This document shows positions 53,598 to 61,706 of a DNA stretch of 64,000 nucleotides, piece after piece (within the stretch, counting starts at the first letter, position 1; every line of letters starts with the position of its first letter). A program made the translations under genes and the position numbers. Origin of the DNA: SZUA-36 sp963801195 (GTDB taxonomy: Bacteria > Pseudomonadota > Gammaproteobacteria > Xanthomonadales > SZUA-36). The DNA lies in NCBI GenBank assembly GCA_963801195.1, contig CAWDDX010000003.1, positions 1,178,001 to 1,242,000 of the forward strand. Reading direction: 5' to 3'. The notes under the pieces were generated by a model, which ran no database searches, was not told where the DNA came from, and saw only the letters and a program-made list of their open reading frames with translations.

Positions 53598-53966
53598 ATG
53601 ACCACAGAAAAATCAAAGGATAAACTGGATCAAATCGTCGCCAGGGCGCGACGTGGAACCGATGATCGCGAGAAGGGATACCGGGCCAAAGCGCTCAGGC
53701 TGTACCCCTGGATCTGTGGCCGTTGTGCACGTGAATTCAGCAGGGAAAATCTGCAGCAATTGACAGTTCACCACCGCGACCACGACCATGACAATAATCC
53801 GCAGGATGGCAGCAACTGGGAATTGCTTTGCGTTTACTGCCACGACAATGAACATTCCCGCCTGATCGATGCAGTCTACGGTGACATGGCCCCTGGGCAA
53901 CGGGAAAAGGCCGCCACCCATAATCCGTTTGCGGATCTCGCCAGCAAGCTCAAGGAAAAAAAGTAG
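53598..53966 (+). CDS. HNH nuclease family protein (YajD type)
   Basis: 122 aa. One CxxC pair (CGRC), an HHRDHDHD active-site core, and a second CxxC (CVYC) followed by HDNEH make a zinc-supported HNH fold. YajD-like proteins of this size are common beside housekeeping genes; substrate unknown. The start follows the aroE stop after 1 nt. Confidence 0.88.
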   Translation: MTTEKSKDKLDQIVARARRGTDDREKGYRAKALRLYPWICGRCAREFSRENLQQLTVHHRDHDHDNNPQDGSNWELLCVYCHDNEHSRLIDAVYGDMAPGQREKAATHNPFADLASKLKEKK

Positions 53967-54438
53967 CGGCGAATCAGATCCCAGTGGAGTGATGTGTTCA
54001 GACACTATTCGATTCGTGTGTTTCGCCGCTGTCTCACCGGATTTAATCCCCAAAGATTGACTGTTGATGCAGGCCGCATTTGGGTTTTGATTGATTATCT
54101 GTATGGGCGCCGAGGGTGTACGGCACCTTGCTTCAGGACGCGCTGTGAATACGTCCATGTACGCTCGGGTCACGACATCCATGTCGTTCACGGTCCTGAA
54201 GCAAGGTACCGCACACCCTCGGCTAAGCGGAAGTTCTTACAACATTCCTTTCTGAGAGAAGTACACTGTTCGGCGGAAGCTGGGGTAGATATTGGCTACC
54301 CGGACCTTACGAGACAGCAGGTCGGGGAAGAGCGTACATGGACGTATTCACAGCGTGTCCGGGTAGTGAAAACCAACCCCAGCGCCCCTCACTCAGTGCG
54401 TTAGGCAAAACTATCTGGACCATCACTTAAACGGGATA
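53967..54438. repeat. Intergenic region with nested inverted repeats
   Basis: 472 bp without a convincing gene. A 31-bp arm at 54109-54139 pairs with 54193-54223 (two mismatches), and inside it is the hairpin ACGACAT-CC-ATGTCGT (54172-54187). A second, 26-bp perfect arm at 54141-54166 pairs with 54330-54355, crossing the first in a pseudoknot-like arrangement. The region lies where the large permease gene would follow the TRAP small subunit. An open frame across it (53994-54404) is a by-product of the repeats. Confidence 0.7.
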
Positions 54439-54972
54439 TCAGCGCACAGGAATTGTGTGTCGCAGGGTCTTCCAGGCATCGTTGATGTTGATAAAAGCCT
54501 GGCAGAGCAGCAGCGCGGGCATCACCATGATCAGTGATTTGAGCAGAAATACCAGTGGCAAGCCGCCGGCCTCCCTCGAGGATTCCAGCAATTTCCAGGA
54601 ATTGGAGACATACGGCCAGGAGATGACCAGGATAAAAATGCACAGCGGGACGAGGAACAGCAAGGTTCCCAACAGGTCGATCCGGGCGCGGTTTTTTTCC
54701 GTCATACCCGCATAGAAAATATCCACGCGCACATGTCCGTCCTGTTGCAGCGTCCAGGCCATGACGACAGTGAAAACCAGCACGTGAAGATAGGTCAGGG
54801 ATTCCTGCAACCAGATCCAGCCGAGGTTAAAACCATAGCGAAGAATCACGATGACGAATGTCAGCAGCACCATCGCGAGGGTCAGCCATGCAACGGATTG
54901 TCCGCACAGCGCAATAAATTTACGTAATGCGGCGAAGTCCGTGGGTGCTGTGGCGGCCGGGGGCTCTACCAC
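54439..54972 (-). CDS. TRAP transporter small permease (DctQ), orphan
   Basis: 177 aa with four hydrophobic segments (about 26-46, 60-80, 97-120, 140-162). DctQ motifs: VILRYGFNLGWIWLQESLTYLHVLVF, HVRVDIFY, and the Arg-rich loop MTEKNRARIDLLG. DctQ pairs with DctM and a periplasmic binding protein in TRAP importers. No dctM follows downstream in this window; the place is taken by repeats and the convergent HNH gene. The start overlaps the DUF2782 stop by 7 nt. It may be a relic or work with a DctM encoded elsewhere. Confidence 0.85.
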   Translation of the reverse strand: MVEPPAATAPTDFAALRKFIALCGQSVAWLTLAMVLLTFVIVILRYGFNLGWIWLQESLTYLHVLVFTVVMAWTLQQDGHVRVDIFYAGMTEKNRARIDLLGTLLFLVPLCIFILVISWPYVSNSWKLLESSREAGGLPLVFLLKSLIMVMPALLLCQAFININDAWKTLRHTIPVR

Positions 54973-55322
54973 TCCTTCAGTTTCCAGTATACCGGCTGAA
55001 CCGGGTTCAGCTTACGGTCGGATTCCCGCAGTTCCAGTTCACCGTCACCGTCCTCATCGAGGTAATAATAAGCCGGCCCCTTCACGGGTGTGATCTTGAC
55101 CATGTAGACGCGGCCGTTCTGATAATATTCTTCGACCCTTTCGCCCTCACGTTCCGTGATCACGACACTGGGCTCAATTTCCTCACCCTTCACCTTCGGT
55201 GGAATTGGCGGAATCGGTGGTGGTGCTGCAGGATCCGTACTCTCTGCAGTCTCCTGTTGTGCCAGGGCTGATCCGCATATCAGCGCACCGGCCGCCAGCA
55301 AGGTTATCCATTTGAATTTCAT
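54966..55322 (-). CDS. DUF2782 exported protein
   Basis: 118 aa with signal peptide (ITLLAAGALICGSALA) and a Pro-rich stretch (PAAPPPIPPIPPKV). The DUF2782 core is EPSVVITEREGERVEEYYQNGRVYMVKITP...YYYLDEDGDGEL. Found next to polA in many gammaproteobacteria; function unknown. Divergent from polA. Confidence 0.88.
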   Translation of the reverse strand: MKFKWITLLAAGALICGSALAQQETAESTDPAAPPPIPPIPPKVKGEEIEPSVVITEREGERVEEYYQNGRVYMVKITPVKGPAYYYLDEDGDGELELRESDRKLNPVQPVYWKLKEW

Positions 55323-55424
55323 TGGTTCTGCTCCAACGGCGGCAATTTAATCATGTTTACAAACCCGTTCTTATATACTCTCAGCATATCAGACCCCGAA
55401 CACCGAATCTGGAAGTATTGTTGT

Positions 55425-58112
55425 ATGAGTGCTAAAAATATTCTTTACCTGGTCGATGGCTCATCCTATCTCTACCGTGCCTTCCACGCACTTCCCAACC
55501 TGACCAATTCAGCAGGCGAGCCGACGGGTGCACTGCTGGGTGTTGCCAATATGCTGCGACGCCTGCTGAACGAGGCCGGGCCGGAAAATATCGCCGTGGT
55601 TTTCGATGCCAAGGGGCCGACGTTTCGCCATGAGATGTACGAGCAGTACAAGGCCAACCGCCCGCCGATGCCTCAGGAACTCAGCCAGCAGGTGGAACCG
55701 ATTCACAAAATCGTACGCCTGCTGGGGCTTCCGCTGATTCAGATCCCGGGTGTCGAGGCCGACGATGTGATCGGCACGCTGGCGCAACAGGCCACCGAAA
55801 AAAAAATAGACTGTGTCATTTCCACCGGTGACAAAGACATGGCGCAGTTGGTGAATGACCATGTGTCGCTGGTCAATACGATGACCGACACGCACATGGA
55901 CGCCGATGGCGTGCTTGAAAAATTTGGTGTAACACCGGCGCAGATCGTGGATTTCCTGGCCCTGACCGGTGACAAGGCAGACAACATTCCGGGGGTGGAG
56001 AAATGCGGTCCGAAAACCGCCGCCAAGTGGCTGGGCGAATGGCAGGACCTTGAAGGTGTGATGGCCAACGCCCCGGACATGAAGGGTAAGATCGGCGAGT
56101 ACCTGCGTGCAGCGCTTGAAACCCTGCCGCTGTCGCGTGATTTGGCAACCATCCGGGTTGACCTGGATCTGGATCTGGATTTCAAAGAGCTCGGTCGTGG
56201 CCCCGTTGACGAACCTGGCCTGCGTGAATTTCTGCAGCACAACGAGTTCAGCAGCTGGCTTCGTGACATGGAAGCGGATGACACCGGGCCGTCCACGGGG
56301 GCGGAGCCGGACTACACGACGGTCCAGGACATGGCGACTTTTGATAAGTGGCTGGAGAAACTGGAACGGGCCGAGCTGATCGCATTCGATACCGAAACGA
56401 CCAGCCTGGACCCGATGCAGGCCGAACTGGTGGGCCTGAGCTTCGCCATCGATGAATTTGAGGCGATATACATACCGGTCGGCCACAATTACCCGGGTGT
56501 GCCCGGGCAACTCGATCGCGACAACGTGCTGGAGGCGCTCAGACCACTGCTGGAGAGCGATTCGCCGAAAAAGGTTGGTCAGCATATCAAGTACGACATG
56601 AACGTCCTCTCAAGGTATGATCTCGCGGTACAGGGCGTCGCCTATGACACGATGCTTGAATCCTACGTTTTCAACAGCACCGGCAGTCGACACGATATGG
56701 ATTCGCTGGCGCTCAAGTACCTTGGCTACAAGACCACCCATTACGAGGACATTGCCGGCAAGGGGGCCAAGCAAATTTCCTTCAGCCAGGTTTCCATCGA
56801 GGACGCCGGTTTTTACGCGGCTGAAGACGCCGACATCACGCTGCGTCTGCACCGCAACCTGTGGCCGAAACTGGAGGCCGATCCGGCGCTTGCAAAGGTG
56901 CTGGTGGAGATCGAAATACCGTTGATCCCGGTACTCGCGAGAATGGAGCAGGCCGGTGTGCTCATCGATGGCAAAAACCTGCACAAGCAAAGCGGCGAGT
57001 TGGCCAGGCGCATGAAGGAACTCGAAGGACAAGCGCATGCGGTTGCCGGTCAGCCATTCAACCTCGAATCCCCCAAGCAGTTACAGCAGATCCTGTTTGA
57101 GAAGCTGGAACTGCCGGTCATCCGCAAAACACCGAAGGGTCAGCCATCGACCGCTGAAGACGTGTTGAGGGAACTGGCTGAAAACTACGAATTGCCAAAG
57201 TTGATCCTGGAGAACAGGACCATTTCCAAGCTCAAGTCGACCTACACCGATAAATTACCGGAGCAGATCAATCCGGCGACCGGGCGCGTACATACCTCCT
57301 ACCACCAGGCGGTCGCCGCCACCGGCAGGTTATCCTCATCGAATCCCAACCTGCAGAACATTCCCATACGGACCCCGCAGGGGCGCAGGATCCGCACGGC
57401 TTTCATCGCACCGCCGGGCAGCGTGATTCTGGCTGCCGATTACTCGCAGATAGAGTTGCGCATCATGGCCCACCTTTCCGGCGACCAGGGACTGCTCAAG
57501 GCATTTCACGATGGCGTCGATGTCCACAGGGCAACGGCGGGCGAGGTATTCGGGACGGATTATGAAAAAGTGACGAATGATCAACGCCGTGCAGCCAAGG
57601 CGATCAATTTCGGCCTCATGTACGGCATGTCGGCGTTCGGCCTCGGCCGTCAACTGGATATCAGCCGTCCCGAGGCGCAGGAATACATGGATACCTACTT
57701 CTCACGCTACCCCGGTGTACGGACTTTCATGGAGAAAACCCGTGAACAGGCACGCGAACAGGGCTATGTCGAAACCCTGTACGGGCGCAGGCTGTATTTA
57801 CCGGAAATCAATGCAGGCAACATGATGCGCCGCCAGGGTGCGGAACGTGCCGCCATCAACGCGCCGATGCAGGGCACGGCGGCCGACATCATCAAGATTG
57901 CGATGATCAAGGTTGATGACTGGCTACAATCTGATAAACCGGGTGCCAGGCTGGTGATGCAGGTGCACGATGAACTGGTGCTGGAAGTGGAAGAAAGTCA
58001 GCTCGAAATGGTGCGTGATGCGGTCGTTGAGCACATGTCATCGGCGGCCGACCTGGATGTTCCGCTGGTCGTGGATGCCGGGTTTGGAGCGGATTGGGAT
58101 ACCGCGCATTGA
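55425..58112 (+). CDS. polA: DNA polymerase I
   Basis: 895 aa from ATG 55425 (MSAKNILYLVDGSSYLYRAF); a longer frame from 55353 has no homologous extension. 5'-3' exonuclease (1-290, GVEADDVIGTLA and STGDKDMAQLV), 3'-5' proofreading exonuclease (about 310-510) with intact FDTETTS and the Asp motifs YDTML and YAAEDADIT, and polymerase domain with motif A LAADYSQIELRIMAHLS, O-helix RRAAKAINFGLMYGMSAFG and motif C VMQVHDELVLEV. A complete three-activity repair polymerase. Confidence 0.98.
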   Translation: MSAKNILYLVDGSSYLYRAFHALPNLTNSAGEPTGALLGVANMLRRLLNEAGPENIAVVFDAKGPTFRHEMYEQYKANRPPMPQELSQQVEPIHKIVRLLGLPLIQIPGVEADDVIGTLAQQATEKKIDCVISTGDKDMAQLVNDHVSLVNTMTDTHMDADGVLEKFGVTPAQIVDFLALTGDKADNIPGVEKCGPKTAAKWLGEWQDLEGVMANAPDMKGKIGEYLRAALETLPLSRDLATIRVDLDLDLDFKELGRGPVDEPGLREFLQHNEFSSWLRDMEADDTGPSTGAEPDYTTVQDMATFDKWLEKLERAELIAFDTETTSLDPMQAELVGLSFAIDEFEAIYIPVGHNYPGVPGQLDRDNVLEALRPLLESDSPKKVGQHIKYDMNVLSRYDLAVQGVAYDTMLESYVFNSTGSRHDMDSLALKYLGYKTTHYEDIAGKGAKQISFSQVSIEDAGFYAAEDADITLRLHRNLWPKLEADPALAKVLVEIEIPLIPVLARMEQAGVLIDGKNLHKQSGELARRMKELEGQAHAVAGQPFNLESPKQLQQILFEKLELPVIRKTPKGQPSTAEDVLRELAENYELPKLILENRTISKLKSTYTDKLPEQINPATGRVHTSYHQAVAATGRLSSSNPNLQNIPIRTPQGRRIRTAFIAPPGSVILAADYSQIELRIMAHLSGDQGLLKAFHDGVDVHRATAGEVFGTDYEKVTNDQRRAAKAINFGLMYGMSAFGLGRQLDISRPEAQEYMDTYFSRYPGVRTFMEKTREQAREQGYVETLYGRRLYLPEINAGNMMRRQGAERAAINAPMQGTAADIIKIAMIKVDDWLQSDKPGARLVMQVHDELVLEVEESQLEMVRDAVVEHMSSAADLDVPLVVDAGFGADWDTAH

Positions 58113-58149
58113 GGCAGCATGCGTGAAAGCTAAAAATTAAATGAAAATT

Positions 58150-58306
58150 CGTCGGAAATCCGGAACCATTAGAAAGTAGTCCGGTCTTAATCCATGACTG
58201 TTCTCTAACAGTCGGGTTCGCACCCCTTAGCGAACCAAAGGTATCGGTTACTTCCCCCAAGCCGAGACCATATTGGCCCCGCCGTGCAAACGGCGGGGCT
58301 TTTTTT
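58150..58306 (+). ncRNA. Candidate structured small RNA downstream of polA
   Basis: After the polA stop comes a series of compact stems: CCGGA...TCCGG, GACTGTT-CTCT-AACAGTC (58196-58213) and GGTTCGC-ACCCCTTA-GCGAACC (58215-58236). C-rich single strands (CACCCC, CTTCCCCC) follow the pattern of SD-pairing seeds, and a strong terminator ends the unit. A weak promoter TTGAGG-N16-TAAAAA is possible around 58109-58136. In E. coli Spot 42 and in Pseudomonas ErsA lie next to polA. No primary sequence match to either is claimed. The alternative is simply the structured 3' UTR of polA. Confidence 0.4.
58276..58306 (+). terminator. Rho-independent terminator
   Basis: GCCCCGCCG (58276-58284), loop TGCAAA, CGGCGGGGC (58291-58299), then seven T. 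It ends the polA transcript and/or the candidate sRNA. Confidence 0.92.
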
Positions 58307-58319
58307 ATATTTATGATCG

Positions 58320-58530
58320 GGATTATGTTCAGGAAGAACGGTATATCGCGATAGAGCACATTGAAGTGCGGCGCGATTGTTTCCGATTTGCATCACGGCC
58401 AATGGATGTGCGATGCGATTATGTTCAGGATGTGCGGTATATCGCAAGGAGCACATGGATGTGCGATGCGATTATGTTCAGGATGTGCGGTATATCGCAA
58501 GGAGCACATGGATGTGCGATGCGATTGCTC
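58320..58530. repeat. 53-bp degenerate tandem repeats
   Basis: The unit ATTATGTTCAGGATGTGCGG...TATATCGCAAGGAGCACATGG recurs at 58419 and 58472 with period 53. A diverged first copy starts near 58322 (ATTATGTTCAGGAAGAACGG). They lead directly into the 255-bp array. Confidence 0.75.
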
Positions 58531-58531
58531 A

Positions 58532-59741
58532 GTTGTAGCACGGCTTGTCTCTGAACCTCCAACTCCCACCATAACTCAAGTTCGAATTCTTCAGATCCGG
58601 CGCCATCCGGGCGCCGCGACACGGGTGCCTTCCCCTGAGACACGCCACGGGTATGTCCCTATAGGCTCTCCAAAAACATCCCTGTTTTTGAAGGTCTCAG
58701 GGGAAGGCACCCGTATCCCGGCTTGGGTATGTGGATTCTTATGCTGCAGATTGTTTCAGTCTCGCACAGCGCTCGTGAAGTGCCCGGTTGTAGCACGGCT
58801 TTTCTCTGAACATCCAACTCCCACCATAACTCAAGTTCGAATTCTTTAAGCCCGGTGCCATCCGGGCGCCGCGACACGGGTGCCTTCCCCTGAGACACGC
58901 CACGGGTATGTCCCTATAGGCTCTCCAAAAACATCCCTGTTTTTGAAGGTCTCAGGGGAAGGCACCCGTATCCCGGCTTGGGTATGTGGATTCTTATGCT
59001 GCAGATTGTTTCAGTCTCGCACAGCGCTCGTGAAGTGCCCGGTTGTAGCACGGCTTTTCTCTGAACATCCAACTCCCACCATAACTCAAGTTCGAATTCT
59101 TTAAGCCCGGTGCCATCCGGGCGCCGCGACACGGGTGCCTTCCCCTGAGACACGCCACGGGTATGTCCCTATAGGCTCTCCAAAAACATCCCTGTTTTTG
59201 AAGGTCTCAGGGGGAGGCACCCGCATCCCGGCTTGGGTATGCGGATTCTTATGCTGCAGATTGTTTCAGTCTCGCACAGCGCTCGTGAAGTGCCCGGTTG
59301 TAGCACGGCTTTTCTCTGAACATCCAACTCCCACCATAACTCAAGTTCGAATTCTTTAAGCCCGGTGCCATCCGGGCGCCGCGACACGGGTGCCTTCCCC
59401 TGAGACACGCCACGGGTATGTCCCTATAGGCTCTCCAAAAACATCCCTGTTTTTGAAGGTCTCAGGGGGAGGCACCCGCATCCCGGCTTGGGTATGCGGA
59501 TTCTTATGCTGCAGATTGTTTCAGTCTCGCACAGCGCTCGTGAAGTGCCCGGTTGTAGCACGGCTTTTCTCTGAACATCCAACTCCCACCATAACTCAAG
59601 TTCGAATTCTTTAAGCCCGGTGCCATCCGGGCGCCGCGACACGGGTACCTCCCCCTGAGACACGCCACGGGTATGTCCCTATAGGCTCTCCAAAAACATC
59701 CCTGTTTTTGAAGGTCTCAGGGGGAGGCACCCGTATCCCGG
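58532..59741. repeat. 255-bp tandem repeat array with long hairpins (four units plus a partial fifth)
   Basis: Units start at 58532, 58787, 59042, 59297 and 59552 (last one about 190 bp). Units 2-4 are nearly identical. Each contains a GCCCGG/CCGGGC hairpin (diverged in unit 1) and a long hairpin of about 94 bp: 21-bp outer arms (unit 1: 58621-58641 and 58694-58714) with an inner CAAAAACATCCCTGTTTTTG stem. Frames of 74-79 codons inside the units arise because 255 is a multiple of three; they lack starts with ribosome binding sites and protein-like composition. Confidence 0.9.
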
Positions 59742-60164
59742 CTAGCCCGCATGTTGCACCAGTATCCCGGAGACTGGCGCAGGTCAGGTGCGGTTGGGTG
59801 CAGGGCTGGAGTGAGGATCATAGCCATAGCTATGGTCCGAGGGAAGCTCAAGTCCAGGCGTGCCTGAACTAGCCAGGGCCGGGATAGGTACCGGGCCGGG
59901 TACAAAGCGTACCCTGGGATTCATCAACAAAGATTCCATTTAGGTCAATCGATTCAATTAGATACGGTGAGGCCCGATGACGACTGGTGCAATATACGGG
60001 CTTGGGTATGTGGATTCTTATGCTGTTGCTTCTCTCAGATTAGTACTGCGTATATGGATGAACGGTATGTCGCGGGCGTAGGGAGAAGGTAGGGCCATGA
60101 ACTACATGGGAAGCTGGCCTGGGTCATGTGCGGCGCAACTGTCCTGGTCTGACAAGGCAGATAA
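59742..60164. other. Intergenic tail of the repeat region
   Basis: 423 bp without a gene. It contains a palindrome CCATAGCTATGG (59824-59835). A displaced fragment of the 255-bp unit (GCTTGGGTATGTGGATTC at about 60000-60017) and a segment like the 53-bp repeat (GAACGGTATGTCGCG near 60060) suggest the array once extended further or was rearranged. Confidence 0.5.
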
Positions 60165-61109
60165 CTACCGCTCCGACTTTTTCGCCCCCAACCAGTCCCG
60201 CGGTTTCAGATAATTCTCCAGTTCCGCTTCGGCAGAACCGCTCTCGGGCTGATAGTTGTAACGCCAGTTAACCACCGGAGGAAGCGACATGAGTATCGAT
60301 TCCGTCCGTCCGCCGGACTGCAGGCCAAAGAGTGTACCGCGGTCATAGACCAGGTTGAACTCAACATAGCGGCCACGCCGATAGAGCTGGAAAGCCCTTT
60401 CACGTTCACCGTAGAGGGTGTGCCTGCGGCGTTCAACGATGGGCAAGTAGGCTGGCAGGTAGCTGTTTCCAACCGCCTGCATGAAATCGAAGCAGCGATC
60501 GAATCCCCCCTCGTTCAGGTCGTCGAAAAACAGGCCGCCGACACCACGGGTTTCATTGCGATGCTTCAGATAGAAATACTCATCGCACCATTTTTTATAA
60601 CGTGGATAAACATCATCTCCATAAGGCTCACAGGTGGCCTTGACCGTCGTATGCCAGTGAAGGATATCTTCCATGTCCGGATAAAAAGGTGTCAGGTCAT
60701 AGCCACCGCCAAACCACCAGACCGGTCCGTCTTTACCAGTTTGAACCCCGGGTTTGTTGGCGATAAAAAAGCGCACGTTGGCGTGACTGGTAGGCACATG
60801 GGGATTACGCGGATGGATGACCAGCGAAATACCCAGCGCCTGAAAATCACGTCCTTCCAGCTCAGGCCTTGCTGCCGTTGCCGAGGGTGGCAGCCGGTTA
60901 CCAAAAACGTGTGAGAAATTGACCCCCGCCTGTTCAAAAACCCCGCCTTGCTCCAGCACCCGGGTGCGCCCGCCACCGCCCGCCTCACGTGTCCAGAGAT
61001 CCTCTTCGAAATGGCCTACGCCGTCCATCGTCTCCAGGCTGCTGCAGATATTGTCCTGCAATCCGAGCAAATAGGTTTTGACCTGTTCAATTGAAGCTGC
61101 TGCATCCAT
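60165..61109 (-). CDS. hemF: Oxygen-dependent coproporphyrinogen III oxidase
   Basis: 314 aa from ATG 61109 (MDAAASIEQVKTYLLGLQ). It converts coproporphyrinogen III to protoporphyrinogen IX with O2. Family stretches: GGGGRTRVLEQGGVFEQAGVNFSHV, SLVIHPRNPHVPTSHANVRFF, WWFGGGYDLTPFYP, YPRYKKWCDEYFYLKHRNETRGVGGLFFDDL, VEFNLVYDRGTLFGLQSGGRTESILMSLPP. The longer frame overlaps tsaC and is not needed. It begins 1 nt after tsaC ends. Confidence 0.97.
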   Translation of the reverse strand: MDAAASIEQVKTYLLGLQDNICSSLETMDGVGHFEEDLWTREAGGGGRTRVLEQGGVFEQAGVNFSHVFGNRLPPSATAARPELEGRDFQALGISLVIHPRNPHVPTSHANVRFFIANKPGVQTGKDGPVWWFGGGYDLTPFYPDMEDILHWHTTVKATCEPYGDDVYPRYKKWCDEYFYLKHRNETRGVGGLFFDDLNEGGFDRCFDFMQAVGNSYLPAYLPIVERRRHTLYGERERAFQLYRRGRYVEFNLVYDRGTLFGLQSGGRTESILMSLPPVVNWRYNYQPESGSAEAELENYLKPRDWLGAKKSER

Positions 61110-61110
61110 A

Positions 61111-61677
61111 TTAACCCCGCCTGATGATCTTGCCGCTGAATAGATCGCGTATTTCGCTGGGCTTTTTCCCATCACCCAGTTCGCCCGCAAGTATGCCGGC
61201 CAGGCCGGAACCAAAATACTTCCGTACCTCCGCCGCGCTCCTGGCCGGCAGATTGGTCGTGGGGTTTGCACTGGTCGAAATCAACGCGGCTCCAAAGGCC
61301 TTGCACAGTGCCCGGCTTGGTTGGTGCGCGGTGATACGTACAGCGACAGTGTCATGCTCACCCGCCACGTAGTCCGGTACGCCTGAGGCGCGTGGAAACA
61401 ACCAGGTGACCGGACCCGGCCAGGTTTGCATGGCTTTGTCGAGCAATGCCTGGTCAACGTCTGAAATCCACGGTCTGAGCTGCCCAATCCCGCTTGCGAT
61501 CAAAACCAGTCCGGCCGACTCGTGGCGGCCCTTAAGCGCCAGCAAGTGGCGCACCGCAGTCTCATTGCACGGATCACAGCCCAGCCCATAAACGGCTTCG
61601 GTAGGATAAGCGATAACCTGGCCTGCGTGCAGTTGTTCAACTGCGGTAGCCGTATCGAGCAGCGGAAGGATGGTCAT
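61111..61677 (-). CDS. tsaC: Threonylcarbamoyl-AMP synthase
   Basis: 188 aa of the Sua5/YrdC/TsaC family: GQVIAYPTEAVYGLGCDPCNE, LKGRHESAGLVLIAS, PGPVTWLFPRASGVPDYV, TVAVRITAHQPSRALCKAFG and the ISTSANPTTNLPA end. It makes the TC-AMP intermediate for t6A37 in tRNA. Short TsaC form without the Sua5 C-terminal domain. Co-directional with hemF. Confidence 0.95.
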   Translation of the reverse strand: MTILPLLDTATAVEQLHAGQVIAYPTEAVYGLGCDPCNETAVRHLLALKGRHESAGLVLIASGIGQLRPWISDVDQALLDKAMQTWPGPVTWLFPRASGVPDYVAGEHDTVAVRITAHQPSRALCKAFGAALISTSANPTTNLPARSAAEVRKYFGSGLAGILAGELGDGKKPSEIRDLFSGKIIRRG

Positions 61678-61706
61678 GGTTCAGGTGATGGTAGTGGCAC
61701 CGTTAT

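Noticed and set aside
53994..54404. 136-codon open frame between the HNH and dctQ genes
   Set aside because: It lies over the nested inverted repeats, has no ribosome binding site and no recognisable domain.
59090..59110. tRNA-like T-loop (GTTCGAATTC) in the 255-bp unit
   Set aside because: No acceptor, D or anticodon stem of the right spacing can be built around it.
58880..59663. Repeated 74-79 codon frames in the 255-bp units as a gene family
   Set aside because: The same peptide appears on both strands because of unit length and the inverted arms; no ribosome binding sites and no protein-like features.
61110..61271. 54-residue N-terminal extension of HemF
   Set aside because: It overlaps tsaC in another frame and lacks similarity to HemF; the ATG at 61109 gives normal length.
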